Origin: G965200765 sp965200765
Lineage (GTDB): Bacteria; Pseudomonadota; Gammaproteobacteria; Arenicellales; JAJDZL01
Reading direction: 5' to 3'
NCBI GenBank assembly: GCA_965200765.1
Contig: OZ241380.1
Span: 1,984,001 to 2,048,000, forward strand
DNA length: 64,000 bases
Each line of letters begins with the position of its first letter. The stretch's first letter is position 1. A program made the translations under genes and the position numbers. This document shows positions 50,098 to 60,335 of the stretch, in pieces. The notes beneath the pieces were generated by a model. That model did not search any database, was not told the origin of the DNA, and was given only the letters and a program-made list of their open reading frames with translations.

Positions 50098-52578
50098 ATG
50101 TACAACAATTTCTTTACACAAGCGCTGGGCGAAAGCAAAACACCGTTTGCTTACCAAGTCGCACTCGCCGAAAAAGAATGGCCTGATGCGTTGGTTGCAC
50201 CCACCGGATTTGGTAAAACCGCTGCAGTCATTCTCGGATGGGCATGGAAGAATGCATCCAGGCAGAAAGTCCCCAGACGACTGATTTATTGTTTACCAAT
50301 GCGTACACTTGTTGACCAGACAGAGCAAAACGCAAAAATTTGGATAGAGCAGCTATGTAAAGCAAATAAGAGTTGGAGATCAAACTTGCCTGACCCCGAC
50401 AAAGACATACATGTACTTATGGGCGGTTCGACTGATTCAAAATGGTATGAAAGGCCAGAACGTAAAGCAATTCTCATTGGAACCCAAGACATGCTGTTGA
50501 GCCGTGCTTTGATGCGCGGCTACGCGATGAGTCGATATCGATGGCCAGTTGACTTTGCGTTGCTTCACAACGATACACAATGGGTTTTCGACGAGGTGCA
50601 ACTGATGGGGTCAGGGCTTGCCACCTCAGCTCAATTGGAGGGATTTCGCAATAAATGGGGAAACTGCCTTCCTTCTGGAAGTTTGTGGATCTCGGCAACC
50701 CTGGAACCAAGTTGGCTTCACACCTTTGATTTCCAGCGAAAACCTGAAGTCTGGCAATGCCCCGAACAGTTTTCCGAAGACAAAAAGTCAGCTCGAGTTC
50801 GTAAGTTACTCAATGCCCCCAAACCATTGGAAAAATCAGAAATTGCACCTGTAAGTGCCAATAAATCTGACTTGCTTGCTTATGTGAAGGCCATAGCAAA
50901 TGAAGCAATTTCGCTCCATAGAGCGAATCAGATGACTCTGGTAATAGTCAATACAGTTGAACGGGCACAAGGAGTTTACAACGAATTGGTGAAGTGCCAT
51001 AAAGGTGAAGAACATCATTTGGCACTGATTCACTCTCGATTTCGCCCCGCCGATCGTAGATTGCAAATGGAAAAATTGCCACAACCGGGACAACAGAAAA
51101 ATCTGATTGTGGTCTCAACGCAGGCTATTGAGGCAGGGATTGACATGTCGGCATCTGTATTGCTGACAGAAGTGGCACCAATATCATCTTTGGTGCAACG
51201 TTTTGGACGAGTCAATCGCTACGGGGAATTGAATTCAAAAGGTGGTGGGTTGATTCGCTGGATTGATCTTGTAGGTGCCGCCGAGGACAATATAGGGAAA
51301 GAAAAACTGTCCGCACCTTACACACTTGAAGAAGTTGAGAGAGGCGGGGAATATATTGGGTCCAAAAATGATGCGTGTCCGTCGCAACTTCATCAACCAT
51401 TATCAACCGATCATTCACATCAATCGGTGATTCGCTCCAAAGACATGCTCGACTTATTTGACACCGATCCGGATTTAACCGGCTTCGATGTCGATGTCTC
51501 CCCGTTCATTCGTGAAAGTATGGACACTGACATTAGAGTGTTCTGGCGCGATCTGGATTCCAAAGACAAACAAGAAAACCCGGAACCACTTCCAACCAGA
51601 GAGGAGTTGTGTACGATACCGATCGGACGAGCAAAATCTTGGCTGAACAATGTAAAAAGAAAAGACAAGGACTCTGTATTTCAATTGAATCCAAGAGCAG
51701 GGTCAGCAACCGATACATCGCCTTGGACCCGACTAACAGAAGAACCGTGGCCAGGTATGGTCCTGATGATCAAAAGTTCAGTCGGTGGATATTCCTCTAC
51801 AACAGGATTTGATCCGCAACAAAATAAATCAGTCGAATCAATTGAAATCAGTGCAAAAATAAATTCAGCAGTTGATGAACTTTACCATTCTGATTCGGAT
51901 TCTAGAAAGTCTGTGTTCGTCAGCCTTGAAGATCATTTGCAACATGTTGCAAATGAGGCAGAACTTCTGTGCGACGAACTCGAAATTGTTAATGGTTTTC
52001 GCAATCAGATCATTCAGGCATCAGCTTGGCATGATCTGGGCAAGGCACACAAAGAATTTCAATCGCGAATGAAATCAACAAACGAAGCAGAACATCCGCG
52101 CCCCGATAAAATTCTTGCCAAAGCACTCGCATACGCTCCCGATAAAAACAGTAGCCAAAAATACTTCAGACACGAACTTGCATCTGCACTGGCCTACTTG
52201 TCTCACCACAATTGGACTCGAGAGGCAGATCTCATTGCTTATTTGATAGCGGCGCATCACGGCAAAGTACGTATGAACATTCAGTCACTGCCGTCTGAAC
52301 GATCAACCCAGAGTAGAATCGCTCGCGGTGTGATTGAAGGCGATGAACTGCCTGCATTTGATCTGCCATCAGGGGAATCTTGGAAACGGGACAAACTTAC
52401 TCTGACAATCATGGAGTTGGGAGAACATCCTGAAACTGGCGCAAGTTGGACTGAGCGTACTCAAAAACTACTTGGTGACTATGGGCCCTTTCAACTCGCG
52501 TGGCTCGAAGCGTTAGTACGAATATCTGACTGGCGAGCATCAAAAAAGGAAGAGACTGGAGAATATGAAACAAAATAG
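50098..52578 (+). CDS. cas3: Cas3 helicase-nuclease, type I-G
   Basis: An 826-aa protein. The helicase comes first: Walker A VAPTGFGKTAAVILGW (about 36-51), DEVQ box WVFDEVQLMG (about 166), and STQAIEAGIDM with QRFGRVNRYGE. The HD nuclease is at the C-terminus (EDHLQHVANEAELL, WHDLGKAHKEFQ, LIAAHHGK). This order is that of type I-G (I-U) Cas3 and the reverse of most type I. It unwinds and shreds target DNA after Cascade binding. The csx17 ATG overlaps its end by 14 bases, so the two are coupled. Confidence 0.93.
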   Translation: MYNNFFTQALGESKTPFAYQVALAEKEWPDALVAPTGFGKTAAVILGWAWKNASRQKVPRRLIYCLPMRTLVDQTEQNAKIWIEQLCKANKSWRSNLPDPDKDIHVLMGGSTDSKWYERPERKAILIGTQDMLLSRALMRGYAMSRYRWPVDFALLHNDTQWVFDEVQLMGSGLATSAQLEGFRNKWGNCLPSGSLWISATLEPSWLHTFDFQRKPEVWQCPEQFSEDKKSARVRKLLNAPKPLEKSEIAPVSANKSDLLAYVKAIANEAISLHRANQMTLVIVNTVERAQGVYNELVKCHKGEEHHLALIHSRFRPADRRLQMEKLPQPGQQKNLIVVSTQAIEAGIDMSASVLLTEVAPISSLVQRFGRVNRYGELNSKGGGLIRWIDLVGAAEDNIGKEKLSAPYTLEEVERGGEYIGSKNDACPSQLHQPLSTDHSHQSVIRSKDMLDLFDTDPDLTGFDVDVSPFIRESMDTDIRVFWRDLDSKDKQENPEPLPTREELCTIPIGRAKSWLNNVKRKDKDSVFQLNPRAGSATDTSPWTRLTEEPWPGMVLMIKSSVGGYSSTTGFDPQQNKSVESIEISAKINSAVDELYHSDSDSRKSVFVSLEDHLQHVANEAELLCDELEIVNGFRNQIIQASAWHDLGKAHKEFQSRMKSTNEAEHPRPDKILAKALAYAPDKNSSQKYFRHELASALAYLSHHNWTREADLIAYLIAAHHGKVRMNIQSLPSERSTQSRIARGVIEGDELPAFDLPSGESWKRDKLTLTIMELGEHPETGASWTERTQKLLGDYGPFQLAWLEALVRISDWRASKKEETGEYETK

Positions 52579-54847
52579 TATCCGCACGGGTTGTTCATCC
52601 AAACCCCTCTTAAGCTATTTGAAAGCCTTGGGTATCTTGCGCCTTGTTTCAAATCCAGAAAACAATGTTAACGAGGTTGCGGCTGATAGTCACATCCGAG
52701 GTTGGTGGGTTAACCAGCAATTTCATATTAATACTAGTCTCAATAGCGAAGAATTAGTTGAATTTTTTCTCTACAACTATTCTCCAAGTGCGGTAACTAC
52801 CCCGTGGAACGGAGGGAGTGGTTTCTACAAAAAAGACAATAAAGAAGCAGTCAGTTCACTCCTGGCTCCATCAATTTCCCCTCGCTTCAGAACTCTGGCA
52901 ACTGCTATTGAACAGGCAAATGCTGTGGTAAAGCGACTAGGTTTAGAAGAAGCGCCCAAAAATGGAGGCAAACGTGCGCTCATTGCAGAGCTTCGCAATA
53001 CTTTTCCTGATTTCGTACTCGAATGGCTAGACGCTTCACTTGTACTTTCAGGAGACACCCTAAAATTTCCTCAAATTCTCGGAACAGGAGGCAATGATGG
53101 GCGATTGGATTTTACGATTAATTTTCATCAAAGACTCTTGTCAAATGAAAATTCAAATAAATTAAAGGGGCTATTTGATGTTACTACCGGCTTGCCGACG
53201 AGCGAGGCGAATCGTTTGTTGCGAAACAGCCTTTTCGATGACTGCACCCACGGGTTTCACTCTGTTGCAGTCGGCCAATTTGACCCAGGTGCGGTCGGTG
53301 GTCCCAATGCTATTAGTGAAAGTTTTGATGCGGCTCCCAAGGTTAACCCATGGGACTATGTGTTATCTATTGAAGGAGCAATTATGTTTGCAGGTGCAGC
53401 GACTCGTCGTCATCAAGCTTCAAAAATCTCAGGGGCTAGTTTTCCATTTACTGTACGAATGACTGGTGCTGGTAGTGGCAATGTATCAAGTTCAGATGAA
53501 ATTAATGCGCGTGCAGAATTTTGGGCACCGCTTTGGAACCAACCATCTAGTTATAGTGAACTTCGAGGATTGCTTAAAGAGGGTCGTGCCGTTCTGCAGG
53601 AAAAAATTGCTAGTGACGGACTGGATTTCGCTCGCGCCGTGGCAAGTCTTGGAATTAATCGTGGAATTGAGAGTTTTCAAAGATATGGCTTTGTGATGCT
53701 ATCAGGGAAAGCTTACTTGGCAACTCCGATCGGTGTTCGAAAAGTTTCATCACCTAGTGCAAATTCAGCAAGTTTAATCGACGACCTTGATACTGGAGAT
53801 TGGTTAAATCGTGTGAGTAAACTTGCCAAGGGTGAAAACTCTTCATCTCGCGGAGCGGTGTCCTTTCAGCGTTTGGAAAATGCACTTTTTGCAATGTCTG
53901 AAAAAACCAATTTCTCCCCGCAACCTGTGCAACTTGCGCTTGAAGCGTTAGGTGAGTTAGTAGAATGGCTACAGTATAACAAAGAGGTTGTTGAAAATAA
54001 ACAGATGCCGCCGCCGCCTCCACGCTTGTCCAGAGCTTGGCAAAGAATTTGTGACGACAACACACCTGAATTTCGAATTGCAAGTGCACTCGCAAGCTTG
54101 GGCTGGCAAACACCCAAATCCCGGGAAGCGTCCACTGAAGGTGAACTTCCATCAACAAAGCGTTCAATTCCCATGGCTGCACATGTTGCACCAGTAGAAA
54201 TAGGGTCAATTTTCAGGAGATATCGTAGTTGGGATACACAATCTCGATGCTTTCTTAACGTATGGCGTGGAAGTGACCTGGAGTCAATTTTAATCAGTGT
54301 ATTAAATCGCAGACTCGTCGAACAGTCTATAGACAAATCTGAAGTGAAACAGCTGTATGGCTTATCCAAAGTACGGTTATCTGATATTGAAGCATTTTTC
54401 TCACCAACCTTTGATGATGCACGATGTTTACGTTTACTTGCAGGGCTCGTTTGGACTGAACCAGCAAAGATTTTCAATAAACAAAAATTGGATTCTCACA
54501 GTAAAGTTGTACCATTTTCTTACGCAGTATTGAAATTGCTGTTCTCTCCAACCGATACTATTCAATATTGCAAGCAAGCAAATCTGCTACCACCAGATTG
54601 CGAAATTCCGATACCAGCAAAGATTATCCCTCGTTTAAGGAGTGGATATATTGATGAGACCATTGAAACAGCACTTCAAAGACTTCGTGCATCTAATGTA
54701 CCTACACCATTTCACTCATCAAGAGTTAAACATATAGGTGTCACCGGAAGACGCTTGGCAGCTTCGCTACTAATTCCACTGAATAACTTTGAGTCAAAAA
54801 TATTGCTTCAAAGGGTTTGTGATGTGGAAGAGATACAGAATATTTAG
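52565..54847 (+). CDS. csx17: Csx17 (Cas8g), type I-G large subunit
   Basis: A 760-aa protein. It starts TGCSSKPLLSYLKALGILRL and continues VVTTPWNGGSGFYKKDN-type text (AVTTPWNGGSGFYKK) and LGTGGNDGRLDFTINFHQRL. These are the Csx17 signatures of type I-G (formerly I-U). It is the large subunit that helps recognise the PAM and hold target DNA. The length is normal. It overlaps cas3 and is followed by csb1 after a 47-base gap. Confidence 0.93.
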   Translation: MKQNSIRTGCSSKPLLSYLKALGILRLVSNPENNVNEVAADSHIRGWWVNQQFHINTSLNSEELVEFFLYNYSPSAVTTPWNGGSGFYKKDNKEAVSSLLAPSISPRFRTLATAIEQANAVVKRLGLEEAPKNGGKRALIAELRNTFPDFVLEWLDASLVLSGDTLKFPQILGTGGNDGRLDFTINFHQRLLSNENSNKLKGLFDVTTGLPTSEANRLLRNSLFDDCTHGFHSVAVGQFDPGAVGGPNAISESFDAAPKVNPWDYVLSIEGAIMFAGAATRRHQASKISGASFPFTVRMTGAGSGNVSSSDEINARAEFWAPLWNQPSSYSELRGLLKEGRAVLQEKIASDGLDFARAVASLGINRGIESFQRYGFVMLSGKAYLATPIGVRKVSSPSANSASLIDDLDTGDWLNRVSKLAKGENSSSRGAVSFQRLENALFAMSEKTNFSPQPVQLALEALGELVEWLQYNKEVVENKQMPPPPPRLSRAWQRICDDNTPEFRIASALASLGWQTPKSREASTEGELPSTKRSIPMAAHVAPVEIGSIFRRYRSWDTQSRCFLNVWRGSDLESILISVLNRRLVEQSIDKSEVKQLYGLSKVRLSDIEAFFSPTFDDARCLRLLAGLVWTEPAKIFNKQKLDSHSKVVPFSYAVLKLLFSPTDTIQYCKQANLLPPDCEIPIPAKIIPRLRSGYIDETIETALQRLRASNVPTPFHSSRVKHIGVTGRRLAASLLIPLNNFESKILLQRVCDVEEIQNI

Positions 54848-54894
54848 TTTAATTGTTTCCATTATCCATGGAATAAATGTTTCGGGAGAAAAAA

Positions 54895-55851
54895 ATGTCT
54901 ATTGATATTACCCCTTTAATTCAAGCTCAACGACTTTTGATTGAAGCTGACTTACGCCCTGTACAGGGCAGTAGATTTCAACCAACAGGATTTCCAAATC
55001 TTGGTCATGCCGTGTATCAAGCACCAGATGGAAGTGAGCAATTTATATTAGTGGAAAGCTCACAAAGTATGGCGAACAGACTTGAAGAAGTATGCTGGGA
55101 TGAAAATTCTGATGACTGGGTTGCTCCTTTGAAGGGGGTGCCAGTCATAAAAGTCGTCGATGAAAACGGTCGATCATTGACAAACTCGCTACTTGAACCA
55201 CACAGAATTAACTCACCCTATATTCTGGAAGGCAAGGATACAACTGTATTGGACTTATTGACAGAACAAGTTTCGATTATGGAAGAAGGTCGAATTGACA
55301 TAAGCCAACTTGCACGGGTTCTTTTGAGGTATGATACGAATTCACTCCTGCACGGCGTATTCTTGGCCAAAAAACAACTGGCAGGCGGCCGGCTTCGCAT
55401 AGCCCGTTCGCTTTCTTCTTTTATTGAAGCTTCGGGGGCAAATATCGCATCAAGTGGTGGTGTAAAGAATGATATCGTGAATCCGAAAGGAGATACTGCA
55501 AAGGGGTTCGGCAATGTACCGTTTACTCGTGATGAGTGGACTGCAAAAAATATAACAGCATATTTTAATCTTGATATACGCCAAATTCGTTCATTTAATC
55601 TGGGCGATGATGTGGTAAATTTTCTAATTGGGTTTGCATTGTTCAAAATCGCTAGTTTTTTGAATGAAGGTCTTCGCTTAAGAACAGCTTGCGACTTGGA
55701 GCTTGTAAATCTAGATATAAAACATCCAGAATCATTCAAAATGCCTACCATGGATGAGATTTCAGGTGAAATGCCTAATTTGATAAGTAAAGTTGCAAGT
55801 CAGGATAATTTCAATGATCCATCTACAACTACTGTGGAATACAAAAAATAG
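54895..55851 (+). CDS. csb1: Csb1 (Cas7g), type I-G backbone
   Basis: A 318-aa protein. It starts MSIDITPLIQAQRLLIEADL then RPVQGSRFQPTGFPNLG, the GSU0053/Csb1 opening, with FILVESSQSMANRLE after it. It is the repeated backbone subunit along crRNA. I chose the ATG at 54895, matching the family start; a frame from 54877 adds six residues. The csb2 gene starts 8 bases after its stop. Confidence 0.93.
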   Translation: MSIDITPLIQAQRLLIEADLRPVQGSRFQPTGFPNLGHAVYQAPDGSEQFILVESSQSMANRLEEVCWDENSDDWVAPLKGVPVIKVVDENGRSLTNSLLEPHRINSPYILEGKDTTVLDLLTEQVSIMEEGRIDISQLARVLLRYDTNSLLHGVFLAKKQLAGGRLRIARSLSSFIEASGANIASSGGVKNDIVNPKGDTAKGFGNVPFTRDEWTAKNITAYFNLDIRQIRSFNLGDDVVNFLIGFALFKIASFLNEGLRLRTACDLELVNLDIKHPESFKMPTMDEISGEMPNLISKVASQDNFNDPSTTTVEYKK

Positions 55852-55859
55852 ATTTTGCT

Positions 55860-57515
55860 ATGTTTGCTCTGATTTTTAACTTTCACACCAGACATTATCA
55901 CGCAACAAACTGGGGGCAGCATGTCAATGAAGCACTCGTTGCTTGGCCCCCTGAACCATGGAGAATTTTGCGAGCACTCATATCAAGTTATTGGTGCAAG
56001 GGAGGATGTCAGGACTGGTCGGTCGAACAACTTGCTGATTTCGTTGATACTCTTGCAGAGAAGCCACCTCTTTTTTCTTTGCCTAGTGATCCGATTCATA
56101 CATCTACACAGCATTACATGCCAGTGGACAAAAATAGAAAATCGCTTATTTTTGATGCCTTTGCTTGTCTTCCCAAAGATGCCCAAATTGTTGTTGCGTG
56201 GCCTGATGTAAATCTTGATAGTGACACACTAGCTTTGGCAAGTAACCTGGCAACGGGAATTGGCTATCTGGGAAGAGCTGAGAGTTGGGCGACTTGCGAA
56301 GTCTCCTGCGAGTGGGATTTGAAAAATGCCAATTGCACACCAATTGAAAATACAACTCACATAGAAGATGATGAAAATATTGTAAGTGTAATTGCTCCGA
56401 GGTCGCCAAGCAGTTATGACCTTGAAAGAAAAAAATTGATTGAAAATCTCGATTCACAATTAGTACAAGAGTATGAGATGAGTGGGAAAAAGGCACCGTC
56501 AGCTACTGTATTGAATAACAAACGAAAATCTTATTTTGGAGAAACATTACCAAAACGAATAGTCCATGCACTTTCTGTTGACACATCTTCATACAAAAAG
56601 TATGGATGGAGTTATCCCCCAGCTGCACGAAAGGTTTTATACAATCGGCCAGCTTTGTCATCAGTTCCACGAAAAAGTAATATCCCTACTTACGACATTT
56701 CGGGAAACAAGCATAACTATTCAGTGGCCAGATTTGCACTTGTAGGGCGACCACAACCAAGAATTGAGGATGCAATCAAGATTGGAGAACTGATGAGATT
56801 AGCTACTCTTTCGAAATTTGGATGGCATGAAGACTCGCAAACGAAAAAGCGATCTCCAAAAGCACCGTCTGAGATCTCAGGACGAGGCGCTGATGGTAAA
56901 CCACTACAAAATGCAAGCCATACTCATGCTTTCTGGCTTTCGGAAGATTCGGATGATGACGGTTGTATTGATCATATCTCTGTGTATGTAGCATCTGGTC
57001 TTAGTCCACTGATTCGGATGAAATTGAACCAACTAACAAGATTATGGCTACACAAGGGGGATATTGGTAGTTCGAAGGAAGAGATTGAGGATAGTGGACA
57101 CCAAGAATGGCGACTAGCACTTGAAGGATTTGGAGAACCAAAAGACTTTGAAGATATATCCAATATATTTGGCTATGATCGATTCTGGATAAGTACGACA
57201 CCATTCTTGGCCACAGGGCATCTGAAAAGAAATTCTGGGTATGAAAAAGAAGTTCGTCGACATCTGAAACTCCGTTCTATTGTTCCAAATAATCAAGCAG
57301 ATGAAGTATCCGTAGAGATTCTGAAGTCTATTAATGTCCACGGCACTCAGCGTAATTCATTGCATTTTCATCGCTTTAGGTCCAGAGGACGAGAAAAACA
57401 GCTTGATACTCATGGTGCGTTATTACGATTAGAGTTTCCCGTACCGATACGAGGGCCATTAGCAATCGGGTATGGTTGTCACTTCGGGCTTGGACTTTTC
57501 GTACCTGACAAGTAA
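55860..57515 (+). CDS. csb2: Csb2 (Cas5g-Cas6g fusion), type I-G
   Basis: A 551-aa protein. It starts MFALIFNFHTRHYHATNWGQ then EALVAWPPEPWRILRALISS, as in GSU0054/Csb2. In type I-G it combines the Cas5 cap with the Cas6-like crRNA processing part. The end has GPLAIGYGCHFGLGLF, a Gly-rich loop of the RAMP fold. The length is normal. It is the last gene of the interference operon. Confidence 0.9.
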   Translation: MFALIFNFHTRHYHATNWGQHVNEALVAWPPEPWRILRALISSYWCKGGCQDWSVEQLADFVDTLAEKPPLFSLPSDPIHTSTQHYMPVDKNRKSLIFDAFACLPKDAQIVVAWPDVNLDSDTLALASNLATGIGYLGRAESWATCEVSCEWDLKNANCTPIENTTHIEDDENIVSVIAPRSPSSYDLERKKLIENLDSQLVQEYEMSGKKAPSATVLNNKRKSYFGETLPKRIVHALSVDTSSYKKYGWSYPPAARKVLYNRPALSSVPRKSNIPTYDISGNKHNYSVARFALVGRPQPRIEDAIKIGELMRLATLSKFGWHEDSQTKKRSPKAPSEISGRGADGKPLQNASHTHAFWLSEDSDDDGCIDHISVYVASGLSPLIRMKLNQLTRLWLHKGDIGSSKEEIEDSGHQEWRLALEGFGEPKDFEDISNIFGYDRFWISTTPFLATGHLKRNSGYEKEVRRHLKLRSIVPNNQADEVSVEILKSINVHGTQRNSLHFHRFRSRGREKQLDTHGALLRLEFPVPIRGPLAIGYGCHFGLGLFVPDK

Positions 57516-57806
57516 AGGCTATTTGTCTGAATTTAGTTTTCTGTTCAGTGTGAGCAGCGAGATTTTTGAATCGATTCGTATATGCTCAAGCACCAAGTCG
57601 ACGGGTGCTCGCAACAGGTAGCTGACCTTTCCATTGCTTGCGGTTGGACAACTAGGCGATCTTATCTTTCCACTCTGCGCTTGGCATAAGCCATCCATAA
57701 TTTCACGATGCTGAGATTTGTAAATATGAAGAAAATTTAATGTTGTTGCAACATTATTTTTATAGTATTATTTTGTGATGATGAATTCACAACAACCGCG
57801 GAGCCA
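57516..57806. other. Gap between csb2 and the subtilisin gene
   Basis: No supported gene. The stretch TTGCAACATTATTTTTATAGTATTATTTT near 57745-57773 may be the promoter of the protease gene: TTGCAA, then TAGTAT or TATTAT. Confidence 0.45.
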
Positions 57807-60260
57807 ATGAAAAATTTCACGAAACGGTGCTTGATTGCCCATGCAATTGCTTTGCTACTGCTTACGATCAGTGCTTGCGGGGGTGGCGGAGGCACCACTG
57901 TCAATCCGCCCACTACCCCGACGAATCCGCCCACTACACCGACGAATCCGCCCACTACACCAACGGATCCGCCCACTACACCAACGGATCCGCCCACTAC
58001 ACCAACGGATCCGCCCACTACACCAACGGATCCGCCCACTACACCAACGGATCCACCCACTGCTCCAACAGCAATCGATATCAGACTACGACTACAGAAT
58101 CAGCCTGAGTTGGAGAAGGTAAATGCCCGTGAGGCATATGAACGGAGATTGAATGGTCAAGGGGTTAGGATTGGCATCCAGGATGACTTTGTTGACTTCA
58201 AAAATGCCGAGTTTTCTGGAAGAATCAGTTTTGAACAGGCAAGTTTAACCTACTGGATTCCTCCGAGAACTGTGCGGCCTTCGCCCGGTGCACGAATTAT
58301 TGTTGTACCAACAGTAAATGATGTTGTATCCAGAGCGCGCCAATTCATCGAAGAAGAAGGTTATCCAAGACTAAACAACTCGGTGTTCATTAGAGTTGCC
58401 AGCGAAGCTTCGTACTATGAAATCCCAGCATTCGGCCAACGAAATATGAACAATGTGATGTTGCGCACGCATGGTACACAAGTTGCATCAGTAGCTGCTG
58501 GCCGGACGTTGGGGGTAGCACCAGGAGCAACAATTGTGCCACTTGCAACGCCATTGGATTCCGACCTTGAAAACCAACGAGTGCTAGCAGAAGATTGGCG
58601 TGGGACTATTGAAGTGATCAAAAATCCCCCTGTTGACTTCAGCCAAAGTGATATTGCTGGATTTGACCAGCGGGTAGCGGGTCAGCTCAATGAATTTTAT
58701 CGCGGCTTCCATGTAATCAACCGGTCTTATGGTCCAACCCTCGGCCCAGAGGCGAGCATAAAAGTAATTTATGACCGACAAGCAAGTGAGCGAGTCTATG
58801 AAGAATGGTTACGGACGAACCTACCCCAATACTACCGGGCATTTACGCAACAATCACTGCCAGACCGAGAAAAAACTGTGATTGTGTATGCTGCTGGCAA
58901 TGATGGACTTCCAGTACCGCATGTTGTCGCCAGCCGTGCACACAGAATCCCCAGTTTGCGCGGACTTCGACTCGCTGTGGTAGGCATCGGGTCAAATGGC
59001 GTAATTCACTCCAGGTCAAACCGTTGCGGTACTTTACCAGATGATTGGCAAAGCACACGCGATGGTCGTCACTATTGTCTTGCCGCCCCGTACAGTGTTA
59101 ATACAACCCACCCTCAAACAGGGGCACGGACTACTGTAGAAGGCACATCATTCTCAGCACCTATGGTGAGCGGCGGCATTGCATTGGTTCTCCAACAATT
59201 CCGTAACCAGTTAACTCCACGCCAAGCAGCATTGCGGGTAGTCAATACTGCAGACAATACTGGAAGATATCGCGACACCAGTATATATGGCGCCGGTTTG
59301 CTCAACCTTGCGGCGGCAACAAGCCCAATTGGCGAACTCCGCACAGGTACTAAGACAGTACAATCATCTCTTGCTGGCACAACTCTACGAACACCCGCGG
59401 CTTGGGGAAATGTCGCAAATCGTATGAACGGAATAGAAATTACAGCCTTCGATGACTATAACGCTCCATTTTGGTTTGAACCGAAACATCTCATCAAATT
59501 TTCACGAATTTCCGGGCACTCCATTGTTCCGGAAACATATCACACTACCAGTTGGAAATCCGGACCGCTGAATTATCTCAATTGGACAAGATTGGACAAC
59601 ACAACACTGCTTGAGTCGAATGAGATGCAATTCGCGACCGGATTCGAAAATTATGATAATGATTCACGCACTGGTATGTTGAATACTATGGGTATTTCGA
59701 TGAAGCCATTCGGAAACAGTATTCGTACTGGTTTTATTACCGAGAACAACAGCAATCATGGTGCCAAGCCTTTCGGAGCATTTGGAAAAAATGTCAAATC
59801 CAACATGGTTTGGATTGAAGGCAGTAAAAATTGGAGATTAAAAAAGAACTCTCGCTGGTCTTTAAGTGCTTCAGGTCTCATCGCACTGGGCCAACCTCGC
59901 TACGAAGCAGGATCAATGTTTGAAGCAAGTGAGTCTATTTATTCTGCCGCAAACTTAGCTTTGGAAAACAAATCTCGCAAGCACCGCAACCAATTTACAA
60001 TCAGTCAATCCCTGAGAGCAGAATCTGGGCAAGGAATACTTCGCTATCCTACGGGTCGTACGCCAGAAGGTACGCGACTATACTCAGAAGGCAGATTTCC
60101 GTTGGAACCGGAAGCAAGAGAGATCAAACTTGGTTATAGACATGACAGAACATTAGGGAATGGAATGCTTGCCTTTGAAATTTCGCATATCCAAAATGCA
60201 GGACATACTCGAGACAATGAAGACACAGCAGTAGGTGTTGCTTTTCGGCTTGTTTGGTGA
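57807..60260 (+). CDS. Subtilisin-like autotransporter lipoprotein
   Basis: An 817-aa protein. A lipoprotein signal ends with ISAC at residue 24. A linker of 7-residue NPPTTPT/DPPTTPT repeats (about 32-88) is encoded by near-identical 21-bp units. The S8 domain follows: IGIQDDFVDF (Asp about 124), MLRTHGTQVASVAAG (His about 221), VIVYAAGNDG (oxyanion Asn about 364) and VEGTSFSAPMVSGG (Ser about 448). The last 280 residues form an autotransporter barrel and end VGVAFRLVW. It is likely a surface or released protease. It lies between csb2 and the CRISPR array, in the same direction as the cas operon. Confidence 0.9.
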   Translation: MKNFTKRCLIAHAIALLLLTISACGGGGGTTVNPPTTPTNPPTTPTNPPTTPTDPPTTPTDPPTTPTDPPTTPTDPPTTPTDPPTAPTAIDIRLRLQNQPELEKVNAREAYERRLNGQGVRIGIQDDFVDFKNAEFSGRISFEQASLTYWIPPRTVRPSPGARIIVVPTVNDVVSRARQFIEEEGYPRLNNSVFIRVASEASYYEIPAFGQRNMNNVMLRTHGTQVASVAAGRTLGVAPGATIVPLATPLDSDLENQRVLAEDWRGTIEVIKNPPVDFSQSDIAGFDQRVAGQLNEFYRGFHVINRSYGPTLGPEASIKVIYDRQASERVYEEWLRTNLPQYYRAFTQQSLPDREKTVIVYAAGNDGLPVPHVVASRAHRIPSLRGLRLAVVGIGSNGVIHSRSNRCGTLPDDWQSTRDGRHYCLAAPYSVNTTHPQTGARTTVEGTSFSAPMVSGGIALVLQQFRNQLTPRQAALRVVNTADNTGRYRDTSIYGAGLLNLAAATSPIGELRTGTKTVQSSLAGTTLRTPAAWGNVANRMNGIEITAFDDYNAPFWFEPKHLIKFSRISGHSIVPETYHTTSWKSGPLNYLNWTRLDNTTLLESNEMQFATGFENYDNDSRTGMLNTMGISMKPFGNSIRTGFITENNSNHGAKPFGAFGKNVKSNMVWIEGSKNWRLKKNSRWSLSASGLIALGQPRYEAGSMFEASESIYSAANLALENKSRKHRNQFTISQSLRAESGQGILRYPTGRTPEGTRLYSEGRFPLEPEAREIKLGYRHDRTLGNGMLAFEISHIQNAGHTRDNEDTAVGVAFRLVW
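57903..58065 (+). repeat. 21-bp tandem repeats coding the PPTTPT linker
   Basis: About eight units of CCGCCCACTACACC followed by AACGGAT or GACGAAT. Several adjacent units are identical. Length change by whole units would keep the frame. Confidence 0.88.
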
Positions 60261-60335
60261 AATCGATAAACTTTCTTGTGTTTGCTTCCAGACATATCGG
60301 ATTGTCGTACTTATTCAGTTGTCCGCAGTAATAGA

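Noticed and set aside
57737..58060. A minus-strand frame of VGGSVGV repeats
   Set aside because: It is the reverse reading of the 21-bp linker repeats of the subtilisin gene.
57807..60260. The subtilisin-like protein as a CRISPR-guided protease (Craspase-like)
   Set aside because: It has a lipoprotein signal and an outer-membrane barrel, so it is not in the cytoplasm with Cas proteins. Known CRISPR proteases are caspase-like and in type III systems.
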